NCBI GenBank assembly: GCA_046349315.1
Contig: JAXMCQ010000003.1
Span: forward strand, 1 to 64,000
Direction of reading: 5' to 3'
Source: JAEUMG01 sp046349315
Lineage (GTDB): Bacteria > Pseudomonadota > Alphaproteobacteria > Rhizobiales > Aestuariivirgaceae
Length of the DNA: 64,000 nucleotides
A program made the translations under genes and the position numbers. Below the pieces are notes generated by a model. It was not told where the DNA came from. It saw nothing but the letters and a program-made list of their open reading frames with translations, and ran no database searches. Shown one piece after another: positions 1-8,701 of the stretch (positions within the stretch are counted from its first letter, which is position 1; each line of letters begins with the position of its first letter).

Positions 1-25
1 CGTGGACAATCTTTACGCGGATAGT

Positions 26-52
26 TGGGTCCCGGCTTGCGCCGGGATGACG
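26..52. repeat. Short intergenic palindrome, REP-like
   Basis: A perfect inverted repeat with 7-base arms (TCCCGGC and GCCGGGA) around TTGC lies at 30-47, just beyond the 3' end of acpS, followed by ATGACGGA. This palindrome with an ATGAC extension is a common dispersed intergenic repeat in alphaproteobacterial genomes. There is no T-run on either side, so it is not a typical intrinsic terminator, though it may stabilise the acpS mRNA end. Confidence 0.55.
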
Positions 53-69
53 GACCCCGCAACGCCTCG

Positions 70-471
70 CTAGGCGACCGGAACGGCCTCGATCATCACA
101 ATGGCCTGGGCATAGGGAAAATCGTCGGTCAATGTGACGTGTATGCGCGCGATGTGCCCCGCCGGCGTGATACGATCGAGCTGGGCCTTGGCGCCGCCCG
201 TCAGTTCCATGGTCGGCCGGCCCGACGGTTCGTTGACGACGCCCATATCCTTCCAGAATACGCCGCGCCGGAAGCCTGTCCCGAGCGCCTTTGAACAAGC
301 CTCCTTGGCGGCAAAGCGCTTGGCATAGGTCGCAGCGCGCTGGGCGCGGCGATCCGATTTCTTGCGCTCGATATCGGTGAAGATGCGCGCGATGAAGCGC
401 TCGCCATATTTTTCGAGCGTCTTTTCGAGGCGCCGGATATCGACAATGTCATTGCCGAGGCCGACAATCAC
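70..471 (-). CDS. acpS: Holo-[acyl-carrier-protein] synthase
   Basis: Transfers the 4'-phosphopantetheine arm of coenzyme A to a serine of apo-acyl carrier protein, which activates ACP for fatty acid synthesis. The 133-residue product has the family's N-terminal GNDIVDIRRLEK and the central RFAAKEACSKALGTGF, which carries the metal- and CoA-binding Glu and Lys. The start is GTG at 471, whose bases overlap the pyrE stop as GTGA, so the two genes are translationally coupled. It is the last visible gene of the rpoZ-rel-pyrE-acpS block. Longer in-frame readings upstream only extend into pyrE. Confidence 0.93.
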   Translation of the reverse strand: MIVGLGNDIVDIRRLEKTLEKYGERFIARIFTDIERKKSDRRAQRAATYAKRFAAKEACSKALGTGFRRGVFWKDMGVVNEPSGRPTMELTGGAKAQLDRITPAGHIARIHVTLTDDFPYAQAIVMIEAVPVA

Positions 472-1052
472 TTGAGGCCCCGCGAACCGGGCTTGATCGC
501 CGGGATTTTTGCAAGATCGAGCGGCAGCGCATCTGCCGGATAGGTCGGGATGTCGAGTTGCGCGAGGCTCGCCAATGGAACACCAAGATCGGCCTTGCCG
601 CCGGAGCGATCGATCAGGCAGGTGGCGGCAACGGTAATGCCACCCTCCTCCTCGATACCGGCAATGCATTCGCGCGATGACAGTCCGGTGGTCACGATAT
701 CCTCGACCATCACGCAGCGGGCGCCCTTTTCGAGGGTGAAGCCGCGGCGCAAGGTAAGCTTGCCGTCGACGCGCTCGAAGAAGATCGCCGGCACACCCAG
801 TTGCCGGCCCATTTCATAACCGACCACCACGCCGCCCATGGCGGGCGAGGCAACAAGGTCGATCGGGCCGGGATAAATTTTGCGAAGCTTGGCGGCGAGC
901 GCGGCGCAAAGGCGATCTGCGCGCTTCGGATCCATCAATACGCGGGCACATTGCAGATAGCGCGGACTGTGCAAGCCCGACGAGAGGATGAAATGGCCCT
1001 CGAGCAAAGCGCCGGCATCGCGAAATTCCTTGAGGACCTCAGCTTCCGTCAT
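468..1052 (-). CDS. pyrE: Orotate phosphoribosyltransferase
   Basis: Converts orotate and PRPP to orotidine 5'-phosphate in de novo pyrimidine synthesis. The 194-residue protein carries the PRPP-binding loop MVEDIVTTGLSS near residue 120 and the N-terminal LSSGLHSPRY segment typical of the alphaproteobacterial form. It begins three bases after the rel stop and overlaps acpS by four bases, so it is clearly in one operon with both. The length is normal for this branch of the family. Confidence 0.95.
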   Translation of the reverse strand: MTEAEVLKEFRDAGALLEGHFILSSGLHSPRYLQCARVLMDPKRADRLCAALAAKLRKIYPGPIDLVASPAMGGVVVGYEMGRQLGVPAIFFERVDGKLTLRRGFTLEKGARCVMVEDIVTTGLSSRECIAGIEEEGGITVAATCLIDRSGGKADLGVPLASLAQLDIPTYPADALPLDLAKIPAIKPGSRGLK

Positions 1053-1055
1053 CGT

Positions 1056-3224
1056 CTATCCCGTCACCCGTGCGATCGAACTGACCAATGGCTTGGACCG
1101 CAAGCCACCGATAATCTCGTTGAGATGCTTCAGATCGTGGACTTCGAGCAAAATGTCCAGATCGAAGAAATCGCGCGCCGCACCGCGCGTGACCATCTGC
1201 AATTCATCGATGTTTCCACCGGAATCGCCGATGGTCTGGGCAACCTGGGCCAGTGCCCCGACCTCGTTGTGAATGGTGACCTTGATGCGTGCCGGAAAGC
1301 GCTGCTCTTCGGCGGTCGCATCCCAGGCAAGGTCGATCCAGCGTTCGGGTTCGGCATCGAACTTCTCAAGCGCCTTGGCGAAGATCGGATAGATGGTGAT
1401 GCCATGGCCGGGCGTGAGGATGCCGACGATACGCTCGCCAGGCACCGCACCGGTCTCAAGCGATATATTGAGCGCGGTCCCACGCGCCGCGCCACGCACG
1501 GGAAAACCCTCCTCAGCCTCGCTCTTGGGTTTCGCCGCGGCCCCGCGCCGTTTCTTGGGGCCAGACTCCTTGACCTCAATGCCCATGGCCTTGAGCATAT
1601 CGCTCGCCGCCAGTTCGCCGCGGCCGATGGCGGCGAGTGCATCTTCGAGATTGCGGTGGCCGAGCTTGGGCGTCGCAGCCTGCAGTGCATTGTCGGAAAG
1701 TGACCTGCCGTTCTTGGCCAGAAGGCGCTCGACAATCTCACGTCCGAGGCCAGCATATTGGCGCCGCACCGCGGCACGCGTGGCACGCCTAATCGCGGCG
1801 CGGGCCTTGCCGGTGACGGCAAGTCCTTCCCAGGCAGCGGGCGGAACCTGCGCGTCGGAGCGGATGATGTCGACCTCATCGCCATTCTCAAGCTCGGTCG
1901 CCAATGGCTTGTGGCGGCCATTGATGCGGCAGCCGACGCAACTATCGCCGATGCTGGTGTGGACGGCATAGGCGAAATCGATCGGCGTTGCGCCCTTCGG
2001 CAGTGCGATGAGCTGGCCCTTCGGCGTGAAGCAGAAGACCTGGTCGTGGAAGAGTTCGAGCTTGGTATGCTCGAGAAACTCCTTGGGGCTTTCGCCTTCC
2101 GACAGCATTTCGACGAGATGCCTAAGCCAGCGATAGGCGTTCGACTCCGCGGCCGGCACGCGCACGCCGTTCACGGCTTTACGCGGGTCCGTGACATCCT
2201 TGTAGAGCGCGTGAGCGGCGACGCCGCGCTCGGCGATCTCATGCATCTCGCGGGTGCGGATCTGCATTTCGACACGCATATGATGGGGACCGATCACGGT
2301 GGTGTGGAGCGAGCGGTAGTCGTTCTGCTTCGGCGTCGAAATGTAGTCCTTGAAGCGGCCCGGTACGGCGCGCCAGGTCCGATGAACGACGCCCAAGGCC
2401 AGATAGCAATGCTCAACCTTCGGGACGATGACGCGGAAGCCGAATATGTCCGACAGCTGGCCGAGAGAGAGGTGCTTTCTCTCCATCTTGCGCCAGATCG
2501 AATAGGGCCGCTTTTCGCGGCCCGAAACCTCGGCGGCGATGCCGTTCTCGGCGAATTTCGCCTGCAGGGCCTTTTCGATTTCAACGAGCGCGCCGCCGCT
2601 TTCCTCGTGCAGGCGATCGAGCCGTTTCTTGACCGTTGCATAGGCGTCGGGGTTCAGGACCTTGAAAGCGATGTCTTCGAGTTCGTCGCGGACATTCTGC
2701 ATGCCCATGCGGCCGGCGAGCGGCGCATAGATGTCCATCGTCTCCTGGGCGATGCGCTGGCGCTTCTCGGGCGGGACATGCCCAAGGGTGCGCATATTGT
2801 GCAGCCGGTCGGCCAACTTGACCAGCAGAACGCGGACATCCTTGGAGATCGCGACCAGAAGCTTGCGGAGGTTTTCCGCCTGCGTGGCTTCCTTGGTGAC
2901 GAGATCGAGGCGCTTGATCTTGGTCAGGCCGTCGACCAGCTCGGCGATCTCGTGGCCGAATTTTTCCTCGATTTCCTGCTGGGTTGCGGCGGTGTCCTCG
3001 ACAACGTCATGAAGCAAGGCAGCGGCGATGGTGGCATCGTCGAGCTTGAGTTCGGTGAGGATCGCGGCAACTTCCAGGGGATGGTTAAAATAGGCCTCGC
3101 CCGAGGCGCGCTTCTGGTTGCCGTGCGCCCGCATGGCATAGACATAGGCGCGATTCAGCAGATCCTCGTTGGCATCGGGATCGTAGCTCGTCACCCGCTC
3201 TACAAGTTCGTACTGCCGCATCAT
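1056..3224 (-). CDS. rel: Bifunctional (p)ppGpp synthetase/hydrolase, Rel/SpoT family
   Basis: Makes and degrades the stringent-response alarmone (p)ppGpp. The 722-residue protein has the full long-RSH layout. An N-terminal HD hydrolase domain contains LLHDVVEDT. The synthetase domain carries RFKDYISTPKQNDYRSLHT, where the RFKD form marks bifunctional enzymes. A TGS domain follows around residues 395-455 (ALPKGATPIDFAYAVHT), and there is an ACT domain at the C-terminus. Start: two ATGs in tandem, with GGAGG nine bases before the first. It lies downstream of rpoZ but is separated from it by an intrinsic terminator, so it probably has its own promoter as well. Alphaproteobacteria usually have this single long RSH enzyme. 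Confidence 0.95.
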   Translation of the reverse strand: MMRQYELVERVTSYDPDANEDLLNRAYVYAMRAHGNQKRASGEAYFNHPLEVAAILTELKLDDATIAAALLHDVVEDTAATQQEIEEKFGHEIAELVDGLTKIKRLDLVTKEATQAENLRKLLVAISKDVRVLLVKLADRLHNMRTLGHVPPEKRQRIAQETMDIYAPLAGRMGMQNVRDELEDIAFKVLNPDAYATVKKRLDRLHEESGGALVEIEKALQAKFAENGIAAEVSGREKRPYSIWRKMERKHLSLGQLSDIFGFRVIVPKVEHCYLALGVVHRTWRAVPGRFKDYISTPKQNDYRSLHTTVIGPHHMRVEMQIRTREMHEIAERGVAAHALYKDVTDPRKAVNGVRVPAAESNAYRWLRHLVEMLSEGESPKEFLEHTKLELFHDQVFCFTPKGQLIALPKGATPIDFAYAVHTSIGDSCVGCRINGRHKPLATELENGDEVDIIRSDAQVPPAAWEGLAVTGKARAAIRRATRAAVRRQYAGLGREIVERLLAKNGRSLSDNALQAATPKLGHRNLEDALAAIGRGELAASDMLKAMGIEVKESGPKKRRGAAAKPKSEAEEGFPVRGAARGTALNISLETGAVPGERIVGILTPGHGITIYPIFAKALEKFDAEPERWIDLAWDATAEEQRFPARIKVTIHNEVGALAQVAQTIGDSGGNIDELQMVTRGAARDFFDLDILLEVHDLKHLNEIIGGLRSKPLVSSIARVTG

Positions 3225-3254
3225 CGCGCCTAACCTCCGGCGCGAGTGTAGAAC

Positions 3255-3290
3255 AAAAAAGGCCGGACGCGTCGGGTCCGGCCTTTAAAA
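3255..3290 (-). terminator. Intrinsic terminator of rpoZ
   Basis: The 8-bp arms GGCCGGAC (3261-3268) and GTCCGGCC (3276-3283) are extended by AAA/TTT. On the minus strand the hairpin runs into TTTTTT (3255-3260). It sits between the rpoZ stop and the rel start. Confidence 0.85.
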
Positions 3291-3309
3291 ATTGCGATAG
3301 GGAAAACGA

Positions 3310-3726
3310 TCAATAACCGTTCCGCTGGCTTCCAGGGCTTTCGGCCGGCGGCAGGCCCTCGAGACCGCGCAGGAGTTCTTCCTCAGTCATCTTCTCGAAA
3401 TCCGCGACGTCCCCGCCCATGTCTTGCGCCTCTACGACCACAGACACGCCGCCCGACTGCTGGATCAGCGGGACTTCGGTCGGCTCCGGCTCATCCACCT
3501 CGACATGCTTCTGCATGGCGTGGATGTATTCTTCCTTGAGATCGTCCTTGTCGATCGCTTCATCGGCGATCTCGCGCAGCGCTACGACCGGGTTCTTGTC
3601 ATTGTCGCGGCCGACGGTGAGGGGCGCGCCCTGCGAAATCATGCGGGCGCGATGGGCCGACAGGAGCACGAGCTCGAATCGGTTGGGCAATTTGTCGATG
3701 CAATCTTCAACTGTGACGCGCGCCAT
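3310..3726 (-). CDS. rpoZ: DNA-directed RNA polymerase omega subunit
   Basis: The omega subunit helps assemble RNA polymerase by chaperoning beta'. In other bacteria it contributes to one (p)ppGpp site. The start ATG at 3726 gives the conserved N-terminus MARVTVEDCIDKLPNRFELV. The product is 138 residues: the conserved core is the first ~65, and the acidic C-terminal tail is typical of alphaproteobacteria. An upstream in-frame Met would add six residues without homology. Its position just before rel is conserved in the order. Confidence 0.95.
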   Translation of the reverse strand: MARVTVEDCIDKLPNRFELVLLSAHRARMISQGAPLTVGRDNDKNPVVALREIADEAIDKDDLKEEYIHAMQKHVEVDEPEPTEVPLIQQSGGVSVVVEAQDMGGDVADFEKMTEEELLRGLEGLPPAESPGSQRNGY

Positions 3727-3810
3727 GGGGCTCGTCTTCTCCAAGCTGGGGTTTGGCTGAAACGCGGCCTTCTATTCTTAAAGCCGGGAGATTGCAAGAG
3801 GCTCGCAATA

Positions 3811-4422
3811 TTATTCCACAACCACCAGCGCACCGACCTTGGCGCGGTCGTAGAGGTCGATGACCTCCTCGTTCAGCATACGAATGCAACCTGACGACAC
3901 GTTACCGCCGATCGTCCATGGCTGGGCAGTCCCGTGAATGCGGAATTCGGTATCGCCGATGTAGAGCGCCCTGGCGCCAAGCGGATTGTCAGGCCCGCCG
4001 GGCATGTAATCTGGAATGTAATGACCGTTGGCGGCTTCCCGCTCAATCATGATTGCCGGCGGGCGCCAATCCGGCCAGACGGCCTTGCGGCTGATCTTGT
4101 TGCGGCCTGACCAGGTAAAGCCTTCGCGGCCAACGCCGACCACATATTCGATGGCCTTGCCGTTCGGCAGGATAAAATACAGTTTCTTGTCGTAGGTGCG
4201 GACCAGGATCGAACCGGGGGTTAAATCGGACTTGAAATCGACGGTCTTGGCACCGCTATAGGAGATCTTGCGGGTTCTCTTGGTGCTGCCCTTGGTGGGC
4301 GAATTGGCAAGGCCGCCATAGATTTCGAAGGTGTCGGGCGAGAATTGCAGCTTGCCGGCGAAGGCCGGTTCCGCAGCCAGGGCCAAGCCCATGGCACCTA
4401 CAATGACCCACAGCTTACGCAT
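3811..4422 (-). CDS. L,D-transpeptidase, YkuD domain, periplasmic
   Basis: Predicted to form or edit 3-3 cross-links in peptidoglycan, or to attach proteins to it. The start ATG at 4422 gives MRKLWVIVG followed by a hydrophobic stretch ending AEPAFA, a signal peptide. An earlier in-frame start would only add eight residues. The YkuD catalytic signature is visible near the C-terminus as FRIHGT followed by GGNVSSGCIRM, with the active-site Cys in SSGC and the helper His and Arg. The product is about 203 residues, normal for the single-domain alphaproteobacterial form, which often occurs in many copies per genome. It lies between dnaE and rpoZ on the same strand, but no operon link is clear. Confidence 0.9.
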   Translation of the reverse strand: MRKLWVIVGAMGLALAAEPAFAGKLQFSPDTFEIYGGLANSPTKGSTKRTRKISYSGAKTVDFKSDLTPGSILVRTYDKKLYFILPNGKAIEYVVGVGREGFTWSGRNKISRKAVWPDWRPPAIMIEREAANGHYIPDYMPGGPDNPLGARALYIGDTEFRIHGTAQPWTIGGNVSSGCIRMLNEEVIDLYDRAKVGALVVVE

Positions 4423-4487
4423 AACGCCACCCCTACTCGCCAACACCGCATGTCGGCCCGGCAGGATGCCGAAGAGTGGTTAAGGTC

Positions 4488-7400
4488 TCACAAATCCTGA
4501 ACGTCGACCACCCCGGATATGGCCTTGATCGCTGCCTTGACCTGGGGTGTCACGGTGAATTTGCTGCCCAGCGCAATGTCGACCTCGCGACCCTGCGGCG
4601 TCTGAAGGATGATCCGTACGGGCGAGCGACCGCCATTGGTGAGGCGCTTGGCGATGGATTCGACCGGGACCGCATCGCGGACAAAAATGGTTACACCGGA
4701 GGTGATGGCGGAGGCGGTCTCGTCCAACTTCTCGACGCCCTGGAGCCTCAGGCGTACCTCTTCGCCCTCGACATCGGCCTCAACCCGCGCGATCACGGCC
4801 TTCCCCGGCTCGAGCAAGTCGCGGGTAACCGCAAGAGTATCGGAGAAACAGATTGCCTCGAACTGGCCGGTCGGATCGGAGAAGCCGACGAAGGCAAATT
4901 TCGTTCCCGACTTCGCGCGTCGCTCCTGGCGATGGGTGACGGTACCGGCGAGTTTTGCGGCCGAGGCACCCTTGTTCAGCGCTTTGTCGAGGAAAGACGC
5001 CCAAGTTTCGACCCCAAGCCTTTGCAGAGGCTTCACGTAGTCGTCGAGCGGATGGCCGGATAAATAAAAGCCGACAGCCTCGAATTCCTGGGACAGGCGT
5101 TCCATGGGTAGCCAGGCATCATGTGCCGGCAAGGCGACGTCCTCGGCGGGGCCAGCGACCGCGCCGAAAAGATCGTTCTGGCCGGCCTCCGATTCAGCGC
5201 TCGTCCGGCTCGCCATGGCGAGGATAGCGTCGATGCCGTGAAGTACTTGGGCGCGGTTGGCGGTGAGGAGATCGAAGGCCCCGGCCTTGACCAGGCTTTC
5301 GACAGCGCGCCGATTCAGCTCACGCGAATCCATACGCCGCGCAAAATCGCCAAGCGATGTAAACGGGCCACCCTTGGCGCGGGTCTCCACAATATGCCTG
5401 ACCATCCCCTGCCCGACATTCTTGAGGGCGGCGAGCGAATAGACAATGGCGCCGTCGGCGACTTCGAAATCGACGGTCGAGGCGTTCACGCATGGCGGTA
5501 CAATGCGGACGCCGAGGCGTTGAGCCTCATTCTTGAATACCATGAGCTTGTCGGTATTTCCGACATCGAGCGACATCGAGGCGGCAAGAAACTCCACCGG
5601 GTAATTGGCTTTGAGGAATGCCGTCTGATAGCTGATATAGGCGTAGGGGGCTGAGTGTGATTTGTTGAAACCATATTCGGCGAATTTCGCGCAGGCATCG
5701 AATATCTGGCTGGCGATCGTCGGATCAATGTTGCGGGCAATCGCGCCGGCGAGGAAATGCTCGCGCTGCGCATCCATCTCGGATTTGATCTTCTTGCCCA
5801 TGGCGCGCCGCAACAGATCGGCGCTAGCAAGGCTATACCCCGCCAGGTCCTTGGCGATCTGCTGGACCTGCTCCTGGTAGGTGATGACTCCGAAGGTTTC
5901 CTTGAGGATCGGCTCAAGGCCCGGGTGCATGTATTCGATCGGTTCGCGGCCAAGCTTGCGCGAGCAGTAGACGGGGATGTTGGCCATCGGGCCCGGCCGG
6001 TAGAGTGCGACGAGGGCGATGAGATCCTCGAAGCGGTCGGCATGCATATGCTTGACGGCGTCGCGCATGCCCGAACTTTCGAGCTGGAAGACCCCGACCG
6101 TGTCGCCCTGGGCCAGCATGTGATAGGTCGGGGCGTCGTCAAGCGGGATCTTGGATATGTCAAATCCGGGCTCACGCCGGCGGATCAGCTGCTGCGCCTT
6201 GTCGATGACGGTAAGCGTTTTCAGACCGAGGAAGTCGAACTTCACGAGTCCGGCCTTCTCGACATATTTCATGTTGAATTGGGTGGCCGGGATCGAAGAG
6301 CGCGGGTCGCGATAGAGCGGCACCAGTTCCTCAAGCGGACGATCGCCAATGACAATGCCGGCGGCATGCGTCGAGGCATGACGATAAAGGCCCTCGAGCT
6401 TGAGGCCGATATCCAACATGGTTTTGACGACAGGGTCCCTGTCGCGCTCTTCCTGAAACCGCGGCTCGCCTTCGATGGCCTGGGCGAGCGACACCGGATT
6501 GGCCGGGTTCATCGGAATCAATTTGCACAGGCGATCGACCTGGCCGTAGGGCATCTGCAGGACGCGGCCGACATCGCGGCACACGGCGCGGGCCTGCAAT
6601 TTTCCGAACGTTATGATCTGCGCAACACGTTCCTTGCCGTGACGCTCCTGGACATAGTCGATGACCTCGTCACGCCTGTCCTGGCAGAAATCGATGTCGA
6701 AATCCGGCATCGAAACGCGCTCGGGATTGAGGAAACGCTCGAAGAGGAGATTGAAACGGATGGGATCGAGGTCGGTGATGGTGAGCGAATAGGCGACCAG
6801 CGATCCAGCGCCAGAGCCGCGCCCCGGCCCGACCGGAATGCCCTTCGATTTGGCGTGCTTAACGAAATCGGCGACGATGAGGAAGTAGCCCGGAAACTTC
6901 ATCGCGATGATGACGTCGAGTTCAAACTCGAGCCGGGCTCGGTAGTCTTCCCGCGAACTTCCGGCGGCCAAGGGGCGCTCGGCAAAGCGCATCTCAAGCC
7001 CGGCGCGCGCCTCCTCGCGCAGCAGTGCCGCCTCGTCGCCGTCGGTGAATTTGGGAAGGATGGGTTTCCGCGACTTCACAAAGAAGGCGCAGCGCCGCGC
7101 GATCTCCATGGTTGACGCTATCGCCTCGGGAATGTCAGCGAAGAGCGCCGCCATTTCCTGCGGCGTCTTGAAGTAATGCTCAGTCGTGACGCGGCGACGA
7201 TCGGCGGTTGCGAGCACTTCGCCGTCCGCAATGCACAGGAGCGCGTCGTGCGCGGCATAATCTTCGGACTTAGCGAAGTAGGCCTCGTTGGTGGCAACCA
7301 ACGGCAGGTCATGCTCGAAGGCGAGTGCCACCAGGCCATCTTCGCAGATGCGCTCATCGTCGCTGCCATGGCGCTGCAATTCGACATAGAGCCGGTCGCC

Positions 7401-7937
7401 GAAGGACTGCCTGAGGCGCAACAAGCGGTCACGCGCCAGGCCCGCGTGTTGCTGGCGAAGCGCTACATCGAGCGGGCCATTCGGGCCGCCGGTCAGGCAG
7501 ATCAGGCCTTGCGCGCTTTCGGTCAGGAGATCGATCGTAACATGCGGCTCGGCATGATCCGGCGTTTCAAGAAAGGCCTTGCTCGAAAGCCGCATGAGAT
7601 TGCCGTAGCCGGTCTCGTCCTTCGCCAACAGCGCCAGTACCGGGAAGCGCTCGATCGCGGCACCAGGGCGCGACGCATGATCGCGATCAATGTCGCGGAA
7701 ATCGACTTGCAAGGTGATGCCGATGATGGGCTGGATGCCCTTCTCGATCATCGCTTCAGAAAATTCGAGGGCGCCGAAGAGGTTGCCGGTATCGGTGATG
7801 GCAAGCGCCGGCATGCCCATATCGGCGGCTAGCTTCGCCATCTGCTTGATTGGCAAAGCGCCTTCCGACAGGGAATAGGCCGAATGCGTGCGCAAATGCA
7901 CAAAGGGCACGCCGGTTGCCTGCGATTCTGCTGCCAT
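4488..7937 (-). CDS. dnaE: DNA polymerase III alpha subunit
   Basis: The replicative polymerase catalytic subunit. The 1149-residue protein starts with a PHP domain (HLRTHSAYSLSEGALP). The polymerase active-site aspartates lie in PDFDIDFCQDRRDEV near residue 405, with the third in VKFDFLGLKTLT near residue 560. Helix-hairpin-helix and OB-fold regions follow. The length and the intact PHP residues fit DnaE1 rather than the error-prone DnaE2/ImuC. The start ATG at 7937 is the first good one. It lies 68 bases after the lolD stop on the same strand, an arrangement common in Rhizobiales. Confidence 0.96.
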   Translation of the reverse strand: MAAESQATGVPFVHLRTHSAYSLSEGALPIKQMAKLAADMGMPALAITDTGNLFGALEFSEAMIEKGIQPIIGITLQVDFRDIDRDHASRPGAAIERFPVLALLAKDETGYGNLMRLSSKAFLETPDHAEPHVTIDLLTESAQGLICLTGGPNGPLDVALRQQHAGLARDRLLRLRQSFGDRLYVELQRHGSDDERICEDGLVALAFEHDLPLVATNEAYFAKSEDYAAHDALLCIADGEVLATADRRRVTTEHYFKTPQEMAALFADIPEAIASTMEIARRCAFFVKSRKPILPKFTDGDEAALLREEARAGLEMRFAERPLAAGSSREDYRARLEFELDVIIAMKFPGYFLIVADFVKHAKSKGIPVGPGRGSGAGSLVAYSLTITDLDPIRFNLLFERFLNPERVSMPDFDIDFCQDRRDEVIDYVQERHGKERVAQIITFGKLQARAVCRDVGRVLQMPYGQVDRLCKLIPMNPANPVSLAQAIEGEPRFQEERDRDPVVKTMLDIGLKLEGLYRHASTHAAGIVIGDRPLEELVPLYRDPRSSIPATQFNMKYVEKAGLVKFDFLGLKTLTVIDKAQQLIRRREPGFDISKIPLDDAPTYHMLAQGDTVGVFQLESSGMRDAVKHMHADRFEDLIALVALYRPGPMANIPVYCSRKLGREPIEYMHPGLEPILKETFGVITYQEQVQQIAKDLAGYSLASADLLRRAMGKKIKSEMDAQREHFLAGAIARNIDPTIASQIFDACAKFAEYGFNKSHSAPYAYISYQTAFLKANYPVEFLAASMSLDVGNTDKLMVFKNEAQRLGVRIVPPCVNASTVDFEVADGAIVYSLAALKNVGQGMVRHIVETRAKGGPFTSLGDFARRMDSRELNRRAVESLVKAGAFDLLTANRAQVLHGIDAILAMASRTSAESEAGQNDLFGAVAGPAEDVALPAHDAWLPMERLSQEFEAVGFYLSGHPLDDYVKPLQRLGVETWASFLDKALNKGASAAKLAGTVTHRQERRAKSGTKFAFVGFSDPTGQFEAICFSDTLAVTRDLLEPGKAVIARVEADVEGEEVRLRLQGVEKLDETASAITSGVTIFVRDAVPVESIAKRLTNGGRSPVRIILQTPQGREVDIALGSKFTVTPQVKAAIKAISGVVDVQDL

Positions 7938-8005
7938 GGATTGAGTCTAGCCGATCAGCCCGGCCAATTTCGAGGCGGCGATAGGCGCCATCCACATTTC
8001 TCGGC

Positions 8006-8701
8006 CTAAAGCTGGTGTTCGACCAATGCGCCGTCGGCAAGCCTCACGATCCGCATCATACGGCGAGCGAGATCAATATTGTGGGTGGCAACCAGGGCAC
8101 CAATCCCCTCCTCGCGGATAAGGCGCACGAATTCCTCATGAACCTGCTGCGAGGTGCGTGGATCGAGATTGCCTGTCGGCTCGTCGGCGAGCAGCAACAA
8201 GGGCTTGTTGGCGAGCGCGCGGGCAACGGCGACACGCTGGCGCTCGCCGCCCGAAAGCTCCGCCGGCCGGTGGGTCAGGCGCTCGCCCAGTCCCAAGCGG
8301 CCCAGGAGTTCGCTTGCACGCTTGGCTGCCGACGCGCGCGGCGTTCCAGCTATGAGCTGCGGCATGATCACGTTCTCGATCGCGTTGAATTCGGGCAAGA
8401 GGTGATGAAATTGATAAACAAAGCCGATACCGACACGCCGAACACGGGTGCGCGCCAAATCGTCGAGCTTCGAACAATTCTGTCCGGCAATCAGAACTTC
8501 GCCAGAGGTTGGCGCCTCAAGCAGGCCGGCAATGTGGAGAAGGGACGATTTGCCGGCCCCCGATGGGCCAACGAGCGCCACGATTTCGCCGGGTGCAACC
8601 GACAATTGCGCATCGACGAAAACATCAAGCCGCTCAGGGCCTTGATTGTAGCTTCGGCAGACATTGCGCAGTTCGAGCGCGGGATGTAGCGCCTGCCCCA
8701 T
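8006..8701 (-). CDS. lolD: Lipoprotein-releasing system ATP-binding protein
   Basis: The ATPase of the inner-membrane complex that extracts mature lipoproteins and passes them to the LolA carrier. The 231-residue product has Walker A GPSGAGKSS (around residue 45), the ABC signature LSGGERQRVAVARAL, and Walker B LLLADEPTGNLD. The ATG at 8701 shares one base with the lolC stop (TGATG), indicating translational coupling. The GTG just before it is less likely to be the start. Confidence 0.94.
   Translation of the reverse strand: MGQALHPALELRNVCRSYNQGPERLDVFVDAQLSVAPGEIVALVGPSGAGKSSLLHIAGLLEAPTSGEVLIAGQNCSKLDDLARTRVRRVGIGFVYQFHHLLPEFNAIENVIMPQLIAGTPRASAAKRASELLGRLGLGERLTHRPAELSGGERQRVAVARALANKPLLLLADEPTGNLDPRTSQQVHEEFVRLIREEGIGALVATHNIDLARRMMRIVRLADGALVEHQL

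Noticed and set aside
1758..3233. 491-codon plus-strand open frame antisense to rel
   Set aside because: It is the shadow of a highly GC-rich coding strand. Its translation lacks recognisable domains and contradicts the strong Rel match on the other strand.
5757..7115. 452-codon plus-strand frame antisense to dnaE
   Set aside because: Same explanation; dnaE is complete and unambiguous on the minus strand.
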